From Dictyophora rubrovolvata (taxonomy: Eukaryota > Basidiomycota > Agaricomycetes > Phallales > Phallaceae), in assembly GCA_029959195.1 (NCBI GenBank), contig CP114121.1, forward strand, positions 2,666,001 through 2,730,000: a stretch of DNA of 64,000 nt. Direction: 5' to 3'. A program made the position numbers and the translations under genes. The notes below the pieces were generated by a model. The model had not been told where the DNA came from. It was given only the letters and a program-made list of their open reading frames with translations, and searched no databases. Shown in pieces: positions 47,243 to 58,247 of this stretch (the first letter of the stretch is position 1; each line of letters opens with the position of its first letter).

Positions 47243-49974
47243 ATGGTTCGTTCTGCTCTCAAACTCAGGACTTTTAATGAAGAATATGGCTCTTCGTCAA
47301 TCCCTCGTGAATTCCCCCGAGAAACGGTATTTTCATTCCCGAAAACAACCTCTGCAAGCACGGTACTTCGTGCGACCCCCCCTGTGAACCCTCCATCGAC
47401 ACACCCCCCTCCTCCTCCTGTTGTTCGTTTTCTCTTAGACATGATGACGCCCAATGAATTCGCGGCTATTTTACGCGCGCGTGTCGCTCGTCTTGTCTCG
47501 CAATGGCCCCAGTACACGTCTCAGCCTCCGACACTTCTTCATCATGGTTTACCCTCTCCTTCCTCCTCGGGCTCGCCTCTAATCCAACAACAAAATCAAA
47601 CAGGAAAAAGAATGGATTTATCAATGATCCATTCTTTTGTTTCATTCTTTTACCCCGAAGAACATCAAATTCATCGAAGCAGCGATATATCTCCCGAAAC
47701 ACTCCTTGCGCACCTTGAAGGACTTCAAACACTATTATCTTTCTTAAGCTCGAAAGAGTTGAGGGTCATAATTAAAAATAGGCTTGCCTCCTCCTCTCCT
47801 CATCGTTCAGCGTCTATCCAAGCCATTGTTGAGGTCATGCGCAACATGTCGACTGAAGATGAAGAGAGCGAAGACCTAGACTCAACTTGGAAAGAATTGT
47901 GGCTAAAGACAGCAACAACGCCGATGCCATCCCCGCCGGCCAACCCTCTTGTCCCAACTAAGACATTCGTCGATGTCGCCGTCGCCACTGAACTTGGTTC
48001 TGGCGTTCTACCTACGGCTATGGCAATGGCGAGTCTCGCGAACATACCGACTATGAGAGTATCCTCATCAGATGAATCTCGTCCATCCAAGAGACCGAAA
48101 TACGTTGCCTCCCATCCTATGTTTCAAGATTCCACAGATGATGTCCGTCCAGGTACCTCATTATCACCATCTAATCCTCCCATAAACGACACAACCCACG
48201 ACCACTCCCATGTTTCGGGATCAACCTCAATCACAATGTCGATACCGATACCTAAAATGGCTGATCCTATACTGCGCCCAGTCTCAACTCGATCTTTTAA
48301 ATCACCCCCGATTACTTCGGCCCTTGACGACGATGGAGAAGCTGATGCAGAGGGTGACACGGACACTGACATAGATATGGACGTGGATTTGGCCGTTGAC
48401 GTTAACGAGCGTGGCGACGACAGTAAGAATCTCACCATCGCTCAGGTTATTAACTCATGTCGCTCCGAAGAGGCCACCGTGACCACCCATTCTCTCAGTA
48501 AAGGGTCGATAGGATCGACACTTGGAACACCTTCAGAAAGCCCTACCGTTACCGTCGGTACTGCTGTTGTAGCGGCGGCCGCGCCATCATTCACCTCCGT
48601 CCACCCCACCGATACAAGTAACGTCCTCCCCTCCAGCACTCGTCACTGCGATATTCCTAAAGGCCCCCGAGCAATGCGAAGCCTATTGTCCAATGAATCT
48701 ACTTACTCCTTATCATCAAGTTCACGTACACCGTCTGTATGTTTTTAAATCCCATACTTATGACACATAAAACACGCATAATCTAAAAACTTTACGTTTT
48801 CCGAAGATCCCCAATGTCAATCATTTGAGTCGCATATCGCCTCCTGTAGGACACCTTTCTTGATTAGGAAGGAGGGGCCTGCTGACAGAAACACAATTTT
48901 TAGAACACGATAACAACCTCTGCAGCAATGATACCCGTTACGACCCAGGAATTTATGTCGGGTGAATGGGGACTGACGACAAAAAACACTGAGCTGAAAG
49001 AAAGTGGAACGCGTTATTATCCTATTGAAATAGCTGACCAGAAAATTGATTTACAACAACACGTTAAGGAACCCACTTTTCGTCGAATCGGTCCCATTCC
49101 CTTCCCTGGGAAACCTACCGTTCCGCCGGCCAAGAAGCCCCAGGGTTTTCCCAATCCGTCTTCTCCTGCCCAACCCGTGTTTGCTGCACCTCGGGACCCA
49201 CCCTTGCCACTCTCTTCGGCCTCCTCCATATTTTCAATCCTAAAGTCAACGAATACAACATCGTTGCGCTATGAAGGTCCAGAACTACCGCCTTATGACG
49301 AAGTTATGCCCTCAAGGGTTCTTCCAAAATTAACACCTGAGACAGGTATCACGACGTCGGTCTTGGCGCAGTCTCGAAGTAAGCCAAGCAGGCGAGATAA
49401 AAAATCGGCTATGTCGCCTTCTCGATTCTCGGGTCGATCCCAAAAATCTATTTCGCGTTCCCGTACAAGTTCGCCATCGAAGTCAAGATCCCGTTCCGCA
49501 GATGAAAAGCGTCACAGGCTTCCCAAAAAGAAGTTAGTTTCTACGAAATACGAAACCCAGTCGTCGTCAGCGCGCAATAGCACCAAACATTCTCATTCTC
49601 ATTCCCAATCAGATAAACGCGCATGGGACTCCTCGTCTAGGTCTTCTTCTTGCTCAACATCCCGCTCTCGCTCGCGATCCGAGTCGCGGTCTCGTGTACC
49701 TTATCGTCCACGAAATTATTCATATTCTCGTCCGCCCTCCCCGTCTTCTTCAAAGGACAGACATTGGTCACCAGAACCTAGTCGTCGTAGAGAACGTGGT
49801 AGGAGTAGAAGCAGGAGACGGCGAGGAGATGAGAACCCATCCACATCTCGTACGTCCAACGGAATGGATCATTGGTCTCCTGGTAGGGATGGTCGACGAG
49901 GAGACGACAGTTTAAGGACGGACACTACGACAAGAAGTTCAAACGTTAAAACTCGCTCCGGTATTTGGTTTTGA
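47243..49974 (+). CDS. Uncharacterised large protein with C-terminal RS-rich domain
   Basis: Exons 47243-48736, 48807-48845 and 48904-49974 join in phase to about 867 residues. The N-terminus (MVRSALKLRTFNEEYGSSSI) leads into a helical-looking region MMTPNEFAAILRARVARL and SPETLLAHLEGLQTLLSFLS that might be a folded domain. The middle is Ser/Pro/Thr-rich and disordered, with an acidic patch DGEADAEGDTDTDIDMDVD. After exon 3 comes EFMSGEWGLTTKNTELKESG, then a long RS/SR domain (SRSRSRSESRSR, RRRERGRSRSRRRRGDE), the hallmark of splicing-factor and nuclear-speckle proteins. The 39-nt middle exon (IPNVNHLSRISPP) is in phase 0 on both sides, so it may be alternatively used. No family recognised. 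Likely nuclear and phosphorylated. Confidence 0.72.
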
Positions 49975-50443
49975 CCTAGACACAAACGGTCTTCTAACAT
50001 CTCCCACAGGACGAGCATGATCACGTTATAAATAAAGTGCATCTTTCTTCTGATGTATGACATGGTACGTATTCATACGCTAAAAATCAATACTAGAAGC
50101 TAATGAACATGGCCTGTCACTTCTTGCACAAAGGCTATTGAAGCTTCGTCGAACTGGCATCCATACAATATCCATCCGTATATCGGTTTTTGACGACCCC
50201 ACAAACCCGGAATTGTTCGTCCAATCGAACGTCATGTCATTGTCCAATAATTCATATTGGCTTCCTTTTTTTTCTGTCAAGCATTTAAGCAAAGTTTTTG
50301 TTTGTGATGCGAACTTGCTAGCAGGAATGAGCAAATTTTTTTCACTCAGGTTTAACAATTGTATCATAAAATTGTCCAAAAATTCGGAATTCAAAAAAAG
50401 ATTGTAGTGTCCAAGTGCATAGAAGGAAAAAAAGGTGATTAAC
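49975..50443. other. Convergent intergenic region
   Basis: 469 bp between two gene ends. A 104-codon minus-strand frame at 50080-50394 has no recognisable motif and is not called. Confidence 0.5.
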
Positions 50444-51669
50444 TCATGCAGTGAAGAATTGATTCACGTCATTATCCGTGCATTGGAAAGTCTGAAGTTG
50501 ATTACCATTAGTGGTAATACCATTAGTAACATCCAAGCATTGTCCTGAGATAAAAAGACTTAAGTTAACTAAAAGAGAAAATCAAAGAAAACAAATCTTA
50601 CCATGGTTAGTAACGGCGATACGATCGTCATCGGTATAAAACCATGATTGTTGGGGAAGGCCGCTGAAACATTGCCATATTTTCATACCAACTCCATTGC
50701 CAATGTCTGAAAAAAACAAGATTGTGTTAAAATGACGAGAGGTGGTCGAATCCACCATGACTAACCGCTCCCGGCATCTAGACAAAAATTTGTCCCTGCC
50801 AATTGGACCTGGGTATTACCGCGGGTAATAAGCCATTGTTGAGCACCGGTGCCATTACAGTCATAACTAAAAGATTATAGAAAGTAAACATCAAAAGATA
50901 TAAGGCATGCCTACATCTGGACTGGAGTTCCATTCGCTCGTATGTTGCCTTTTACATCCACGCATTTCGCCGGGTTACCCATGGGATGAATGGCACGCGG
51001 GATGGTAGATTGATCAAGTATTATTCCACTAGGGCACCACCTTCAAAAAAAAAATCAGATGGATTAAGGTGAAAAAAGAGTATATAAACGTTATATTGAA
51101 AACAGTTCCATAATCACATCCATGCATTGGCGCAACTGGCGGAACGCCTGGAACAGGATCGATTTCCGTTATGTGAGGTTGCAGGTCAAAACCATCCGTG
51201 CAATTTGCGCTGTCGCAGCTTGCAGTCCCGCAAAATCCGTTAACCTTCAATGAAACGAACAGATAATTACCACGTGAGAGTGAAACAGGAAATCACACAT
51301 ACGGGCCGTTCATCAGCGGGGACAATGCTGACACCAATATTATAAGATGAAGGATTGCGGACGATATAGTAATAGTCCCACTAGGAGTCATGAACTGTGA
51401 ACGGATGCTGAAATTCATAACTCAAACCTTACAGGTAGATAAAGGCCCGCGAGAGTTCCACCGTTTGCGTCGGCGTAAATTTGTCCCCCAAAATCTGAAT
51501 CAACAACGAAAGATAAAGTATTCTGGGGAGCAACAGAACCGTTAAAAGCCAAGTTAAAGAAGATATCGAGGCTTATGGGGCAATTATTATTGATGTTGAT
51601 AGTTTTCAACGCGGAAATTGGCGATAGGGAAAGGAAGAAAAAGTAAGTGAATAGGAGAACCAGAGACAT
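50444..51669 (-). CDS. Secreted thaumatin-like protein fused to ricin-B lectin domain
   Basis: Signal peptide MSLVLLFTYFFFLSLSPISA at 51669; an ATG at 51693 is also in frame. The N-terminal half resembles thaumatin-like proteins: ININNNCPISLDIFF, DFGGQIYADANGGT, WDYYYIVRNPSSYNIGVSI, then cysteine-rich VNGFCGTASCDSANCTDGFD and a CPSG motif. The C-terminal half is a beta-trefoil ricin-B lectin with repeats: AKCVDVKGNIRANGTPVQ, YDCNGTGAQQWLI, NFCLDAGS, IWQCFSGLPQQSWFY, QCLDVTNGITTNGN and LQTFQCTDNDVNQFF. The QxW motifs (QQW, QSW, NQF) mark the three trefoil units. The pair suggests a wall- or glycan-binding secreted protein, possibly antifungal or defence-related. The thaumatin-like part is shortened and lacks the classical full signature, so that half is less sure than the lectin. 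Confidence 0.8.
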
Positions 51670-52854
51670 ATTTCTGACGAATAGCACATACATAGTCCTA
51701 CTTTTTTATACAAATCCGATTTGTGAAGCAGACACGCCGAAATTTCCGGGCTGAAGTCATGAAAGGTCAGCAGACCCGCTATTTCAACCTAAATGATTTG
51801 CATGACAGCTACTTATGGTGCATACGTTTCAAATTTGTGCTAGGTGAAAAGGTTGTTAGCTTCGGACGTCAGCAGACGTGCCAAGCTAAGCCTAAGCCAA
51901 TTGCATTGATTCCGCCAACATCACAGGCGATTCTGATTCTGATTCTGATTCTGATTTAATTTTCGAATGCTTTGTAGAATTAAAATTCAGGATAAGTGTA
52001 TTGAATTCAAATACGGTGAGTTTTGACATTAAAGCGATGACACAATGAACCTGGATATATTGTGGTACATACTTAGAGTGAGTACTGAATATGAATACTG
52101 GAAATGGTTCTAATTGTTCGCATGGCGTTTAACTGAGATGGGCCTTTTGACAGTGCCTGACCCTGACTAACACCTTTTTGCCGTTATGGCGAAGGCTTTG
52201 AAGAAGGCGAGCGCCGAGCATCCCGAGTTAACAACAGCTAGAGTAATATAGCTTATATTACGAGCAACGGAATGTAGCTAAGAGTTCAAGGCGAGCGAGT
52301 GACTAAGCTAAAAACTAACTACACAAGCGCTCGCACTTAGTGGCGCTGATGCTACTTTCGACACGAGTTCACGAATTAGCCCAATTTAGACCGTGAGTCG
52401 CACGAGATGCAACTCAGGTTAAAGTGCACAACTCAGAAATATGATGTACGGACTGTTTCTCGACGGACTTGTTTCAATGGTACGAATGTGTCAGTGAGCT
52501 GTTCTATCCTTAGCTTTTTTGAGGGGACGTACTTCAGTAATCTGGTTTGATGCCTTCCAAATTGCTTCAGGCAGTCCTGTAGCTCCATCGGAGATGCCCC
52601 AAGATGCTTTGAGATGAGTTAATGCATGATAAATTGGAAAGATGTAAATGATTTTCCCGGACCTCTCACACAAGTACTGAAGAACACATTCAAAACGTGA
52701 ACATTGCGTTGACACAAATTTGTGAAGAGTGAGCAAATCGACGTAATCGTGCATTGCATTGTTGAGGCGAAAGCTTAAATGTCAGTATTATTCTTACATT
52801 AGCTAAACTATAAAAACCTAATTAGCGTGATACAAAGTGCAGAAAAAATAAAAC
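51670..52854. other. Intergenic region
   Basis: 1.19 kb between the lectin gene start and the ATPase relic. Contains the simple repeat listed at 51929-51956. An 87-codon minus-strand frame at 52491-52754 has no motif. Direct and inverted GCGAGC/GCTCGC words recur at 52290-52345 without a clear structure. Confidence 0.45.
51929..51956. repeat. (GATTCT)n microsatellite
   Basis: Four to five tandem GATTCT units in an AT-rich intergenic tract. Ordinary simple repeat, likely length-variable between strains. Confidence 0.9.
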
Positions 52855-53805
52855 TACCGTTGGTCATCAGTCCCCAGTTTTGTCACTGTTATTCTCCTTA
52901 CCACTTTATCCTTATCCTTGACATTGGCACCGTCTTTCTTGCCTTTTCCATCTGTCCAGGTCTGGCTCCTTAGCGCTTTCATCGTCATCTTGTTTCGGTC
53001 TGAAATGGAACACGTCAGGATGTCCTTCAATACCGATTTCATGTACGAGTGTTAGCCGCTCCAAATTTTTGAACATATTTTCTAGAGCAGTATCTTTGGT
53101 GTTTCGCTAAAATCCAAGGAAAGGAATAAATAATTGCGTCTAATTCTTGCTAAATGAGATAACACTTACATCCTTCCTTCCAAGGTCATCCGACCACTTC
53201 CACCAGTTCAGCACTAGGTATACCGTGCCGATGACGACGGTAACAAACAGATTGTACACACAAACTTTGACAATCGTAACAATATTATCCAAATTTTAGG
53301 TAATTGCCATTCAACGGATCTTTGCGAATAGGGAGCATTATCATATGCTATAGTGATTGTCATTGCCAAATCGGCAAAGATAGACAAAAAATAATCAATT
53401 CCACCTCAATTGTCTCATTTAATATAAGGATGGATAAATATCATGACAGGTTTAGAAATGAAATCTCGTGTAAAGGAAACGAGACAAATCTCCAAATGAA
53501 GACACAAAGCAATTTGATACTAGATATAAGCCTTCATTCGATGAAAGATCTGACGCGATACTCTGATAGCCTTAATAATTTTGACAAACCCGGATCCCAA
53601 AAGACAACGTCAGCAGCACTGCGGGCGGCATCTGAAGCACCTTCGACTGCGATCCCGCAATTGGCAGCCAGTGGCAAGAGACAGTGCACCATTCACGCCT
53701 GAAAAGAGAAAATTGTTTATTTGGTTTCTGATTTATCGAGAGCGAGAGCGTACCGTCACCAGTCATACCTGTTAGATGACTTATCTGTATACTGTACGGT
53801 GCCGA
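52855..53805 (-). pseudogene. Plasma-membrane H+-ATPase (Pma1-like) relic
   Basis: Minus-strand traces of a P-type proton pump in the correct order. SHLTGMTGDGVN (hinge motif TGDGVN) comes at about 53790; [20 protein letters not shown] with WDPGLS at 53590-53690; [17 protein letters not shown] and YQIALCLHLEI at about 53480-53570; and [20 protein letters not shown] then [10 protein letters not shown] near 53290-53370. A possible C-terminal tail (NTKDTALENMFKNLERLTLV) follows at 53000-53110. Frames change between pieces: an extra base follows the LSLAT stretch and an in-frame stop follows KAYI. The phosphorylation and nucleotide-binding domains are absent. These are disabling changes, so it is a decayed copy of a host gene. 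The functional pump must lie elsewhere in the genome. Confidence 0.85.
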
Positions 53806-54890
53806 CCCCTACCATGCACTGGCACAATGATGTTCATCGCTGGCCACGGCCCACGGGTTTCGAATAAATAAGAGTTTGGATGGTGGGAGGGGAAAAAAAT
53901 TACGTTTCCCATTTCAAAGATACAACACGGGTAACCTCCTTCATTTTTTTTGTTTGTTGAAGCATAAAATTGTGAGAATGCCCACATTTAATGTAAAGCT
54001 ACAGGCGTTAGAATACTAAATCAGGCAGTTCAAACTTCAGGTGGACAAGGAAGATTTATATACACGAACAAAAGTGAGTATTTGAGGGTTTTATACTTAC
54101 AAATTTTCTGATTATTAAGTAAGAAAGATAAAACTATCCCGAGAGGTCGACACTCGACATTCCTCGGACATAGCGACTTGAGGAGTGGGAAGCACCGCGG
54201 CCCTCACAAAAATGTGTCTCTACCTTGTAGCAGCTTTAATTGAGCTCCGCCGGACACCTAACTGCCAATTCAATTTGTTTTCTAGTATTCTCTCTCGCAA
54301 CGACCTAATGAAGGTTGGTCATATCCTCTTTTAATTACTAGGATGTCGTATCATTCATTAAGTACAGCAAGGGAGGTAGAAAATTGGGTGTTTGCAAGCT
54401 CGAGGGCTATTCAAGTTCCCATCAGCGAAAAGGGAACCTACCAAACCCTTTGAAAGGAAAAACAATTTGCACTTGTTTAACACTCGGTTTAGTGAGGCAC
54501 GCAATGGAAAAGATGCTTCGGTCAGCAAGAAGTAATTCAGGCAGTAGAAACATAAAAAGGGAAGGGATGATATACACGAGTAGCAAAGGGGTATGTATGA
54601 AGCTGAGAGAAAAGAACAGTAAAGTCAGGCACATTAATCAATGCATTAAAGGACGGAAGGCGGTTCAAAGAAAAGAACGACCAGAGTTACAGAGCGCGAC
54701 CAAAAAGGACGCTAATGGGAGGGTGGGTTTGGATATGATATTACAATCATTTGATACGAAGGTCCTAAGAAATGAGTATAAACGCGAATAGTGTATATAA
54801 CCTATAATTCTTCAAATGAAGAACGGATATAGGAGAGAAAACTAATAAGCCCGGAGACACGTTTTCAGGTTTTCGATCATGCTTTAGAAT
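53806..54890. other. Intergenic region
   Basis: 1.08 kb between the G-alpha 3' end and the ATPase relic. A 135-codon plus-strand frame at 54384-54791 is Lys/Arg-rich because the DNA is purine-rich there; it has no motif and lies opposite a probable 3' UTR. No further ATPase pieces were recognised here. Confidence 0.5.
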
Positions 54891-56589
54891 TCACAACAAA
54901 CCACATTCTCTCAAGTGTAGCTGCAAAAGGATATCTTGTATGGCCGATAAAACAACTAGATCAAAGGTGAGGTTTTATACAATGAATTGCTCCTGACGAT
55001 AAAAAAAAACGTACATTTGATTTGTTGTGTGTCCGTAGCGCATGTATAATGTGCATAAATCTGCTTCGTAGCAGCGCTTTGATTTAGACTCACAAAGCGC
55101 TGTAACAGATAATCGCAAGCCGCATCATAATTGTCACCTCTATCAACCCAATCAATAAACCAAAGTGTCGGGTCCAGTCAAAAAAACATACCCTGTATAG
55201 TCCGGGAAGTAGTTCCCCAAAGGACTTCGAGGTAGTTTTTCAGCAAAAAGGTCGATTTTGTTCAAGAACAAAATAATGCTGGTCTTCACGAACCAGCGCG
55301 AATTACAGATAGAGTCGAAGAGTGTAAGGGCTTCCTGCATTCGGTTCTATAAAAACGCATGGTATGAGGGGGTGACCAGCGATCTCTCGACTAAGTTAAC
55401 ATCATGACTACTTACCACACTCTCATCTTCATATAACATCTGATCGTATTCGCTCAAGGATACAAGGAACACAAGCGCCGTGACATTCTCGAAGCAGTGG
55501 ATCCACTTCTTTCGCTCAGATCGTTGACCTCCGACATCAAAAAGTTTATATGTCAAGTCGCCAACCTAGCAAAAAGAAACATTTGTTAGCACTCCGCTGA
55601 AATACATGGCTCGGGCATGGAATGATCGGAGTTCGCTTGTACAGGTGCTTCGATCATTAAATCCGTCACCGAAACGGGCGGACTATCTATATTTTAAGAC
55701 AAGACAACTGCTTACTTTAAACATAGTCTCCGTTATGCCAGTAGTCTTCACACGACTACGAAGGATATCCTGGTCTGAGGGAAGATAATCGGGGGTGGCC
55801 ATGCGGTCTATCGCGTTGAAATAATAGGATGCGGAGTCGTTAAGCTATATACAATTGTTAGTATCAAACAGCAATAAGTAGAGGACGAGGATCGCATCGC
55901 AGTATGTAGGAACAGGCATGGATCGGTCATTGAGGGGTGGGGATGAAGTGAGAACGTACTTGGTATTCGTTGGAACGTACGACCGCTTCTCTAATAGCAT
56001 GATCGTGCCATAGCCCACGTATAGCATCGCCAATTTCTTCAGGAAGTACCTCGGCTGGACGATGAATTGAATTAGTGACAAACGACTTTGGAGAACGGCT
56101 ATGACGGCGGTTACCTTCTAGTTGATTAGGCTGACTAAAAATAAGATTCCTGCGCGCATCGTTGTCAGGGAGGAGGGATAATTCAAGGTTTGGCAGAGCT
56201 TCCAAAATGGCGCTAAGGAATGAAAAAATTTAGTAAATTGCCTCAGCGTGGTGGAAACATATATATGGTCTTTACCGCATGCTCTGGACGGTGTTACTAA
56301 AGATGATTTCCTTATATGATTCGCGCTCATTGCGAGTATAACCACCGTGATGGATGAGCTTCATCTGCTTCAGAACAGTGGATTTCCCGGACTCTCCTGC
56401 GCCGAGGAGCAACATTTTTATTTCGTTCTTGGCCATCATACGGTCCTTTTTTAACTGAGCCTCAATTTCGTCATTGCCTGTTGAGGTTTGGGAAAGTCAA
56501 AAAAGAGCATATCTGAAATATGCTTGAGTGAACGTACGAGCTCTGGCCTCCTCATCGCCGCCGTAGCCGCTGGATAGCGCGCAACCCAT
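54891..56589 (-). CDS. Heterotrimeric G protein alpha subunit
   Basis: Starts [18 protein letters not shown] at 56589, with Gly2 for myristoylation and Cys3 for palmitoylation. Guanine-nucleotide motifs are all present: [18 protein letters not shown] (G1), [14 protein letters not shown] (G2, switch I), [15 protein letters not shown] (G3, switch II), [15 protein letters not shown] (G4) and [12 protein letters not shown]-like (G5). The helical domain lies between G1 and G2. It ends LHLRECGLL, placing a cysteine four residues from the end as in Gi-type subunits. About eight introns interrupt it. Fungal G-alpha proteins couple pheromone or nutrient receptors to cAMP or MAP-kinase signalling at the plasma membrane. 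Which fungal G-alpha group it belongs to cannot be decided by eye. Confidence 0.95.
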
Positions 56590-57194
56590 TGTTAAGAGAG
56601 AAAAAAGGAAAAGGTGGAACAAAAAGCAAATTTAGAGAAAGGAGGAAGGAAGTTGGAACGAGCACAAGAGAGAAACAGGAATGTGAAAAGAGGATATGGA
56701 GGATGGATAGTGGCAAGTCGATAAAGAGGAAAGAAGCAACAGGGGATCCCCGGAGACTGTGAGAAAAAACAAAAATGGCGCGGTCCATAGAGGTCCCCTT
56801 GTGATGACTAATGTGTCCGGGTGTTTTATGTCGTCTTGCCGGCCATTATTTTGCAATTTTGCAATTTCAGTTGCCGTGCTGACTTCGGCCCGCTGTAATA
56901 GCAGTCCGTGTCACCGACTTGATGGCAACACCTGTGCTTGATGCCACACAAAATTATGTTGCAGCTTGCTCCGTGCTTGGTCGTGCCCTCGGTACATACG
57001 TACTTTGACTTGCACTTTCCTTGCGATTTCTTGTCGCCATTTCGAAATTCCCTTTTCTTATGCACAGAAGCGACTCCAAAGAGTTCTCTATGCCACTGAT
57101 TTGTACTACAGATTGAAATTCAACCGCAACTCCGAATTTTAGCGACTATGGTGTTGCATCTGTATGCGCAGCCGGCTCCATAAGGACTTATGGC
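56590..57194. promoter_or_regulatory. Divergent promoter region, G-alpha / small spliced gene
   Basis: 605 bp. The part nearest the G-alpha start is strongly purine-rich on the plus strand (pyrimidine-rich on the gene's strand), typical of a fungal 5' leader. No TATA box identified. Confidence 0.45.
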
Positions 57195-57597
57195 TTGGAT
57201 GCTATTCACCCCGCTCCCGTCGTTACGCGGGCCAAACCACCCCGTCCCATCGTGTATGTGCATTCTTCACTCTCAAGCACCCATCATGGTCCAAGACTTT
57301 TCTTCGTTGACAACAGTTTTGGGTTATTCTTACATAAAATTCACGCTGAGCCTCTGCCTGCCTGGTCTCATTCTTTCTTTGACGCCATCATCACCATTCA
57401 TCCGAGCGTATCGATCAGGTACAATGGTCGTCTAGTGACTTCATCTGTAGTCCGACATTATTTTCCATGGAAATTTATACAGCCATGGGCGCACTGTAAG
57501 CGTAATACGTACATCTTCTCCCGCGTAACTACCCAGCCCAGCCGTATGGACCAATTAGGCTCAAGTGCAGAAGGTCAGAGGTGATTCCGAAATCTAA
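57195..57597 (+). CDS. Possible small uncharacterised gene
   Basis: A GC-rich open stretch from the ATG at 57195 reads MDAIHPAPVVTRAKPPRPIV, YVHSSLSSTHHGPRLFFVDN and SFGLFLHKIHAEPLPAWSHS, ending FFDAIITIHPS. A 43-nt intron leads to SDIIFHGNLYSHGRT, and a second intron to AQVQKVRGDSEI then stop at 57597. Left unspliced, the same frame runs to 57584, so either model is open. Codon choice resembles real genes here and the product is rich in His and Pro. No family recognised. Confidence 0.38.
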
Positions 57598-58247
57598 TCG
57601 CTAATTTCCCAGGCTTGACGGTCTAACATGAGAACGTGAAGGAGAAGGAGGCTTTTCACCAATGGTCGCTATGTGATTTGTTTCGGCGAAAATCAGGAAA
57701 GGCTATTTGATACATTTTTTATTGAAGATAAGCTAACGAAATGAAAAAAGCAACTCATCCACGCCCTTGTACGCCTATAGGCTCATCACCATATAGTACT
57801 TCGAAAAAAAGAATTTATTGGCGAAACGAACTAAAGACTCAAAGAGTGCGATGAGCTTCGAAATGGGAATAGAGAAAAAACTATGTGGACCACTTCCAGT
57901 TCCGACTTCTTACACGCGTTGCAATTGTGCTATACATGCATACTCAGGAAACAAAGCGCGCGTTTCAAGTATTGGTTGAATGAAAGGTAAGCGCAAAAGA
58001 ATACAAAAGGATTTTCACTCCAATATACACGCACGACAATGTAAACTTCTGTCATTGTGTATTTATATAGTTGAGATGTGTATCTATCTTGAATCTCAAC
58101 ATAACGAATACAGCAGGCCGTAAAAATGAAAGAGTTATGAGGGAGCTGGGTGTATGAATGAAAAGTAAAACAACAAATAAAAGTAAGAATAAAGTCTTAT
58201 TATTATAATGCACAGTACACAGAGCGGTAAACTTAGAGAGTCAATTT
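57598..58247. other. Convergent intergenic region / KDM4 3' UTR
   Basis: 650 bp, AT-rich, with AATAAA-like words on the minus strand. No gene seen. Confidence 0.5.

Noticed and set aside
54384-54791. 135-codon Lys/Arg-rich plus-strand frame
   Set aside because: Arises from a purine-rich tract opposite the probable 3' UTR of the G-alpha gene; no motif.
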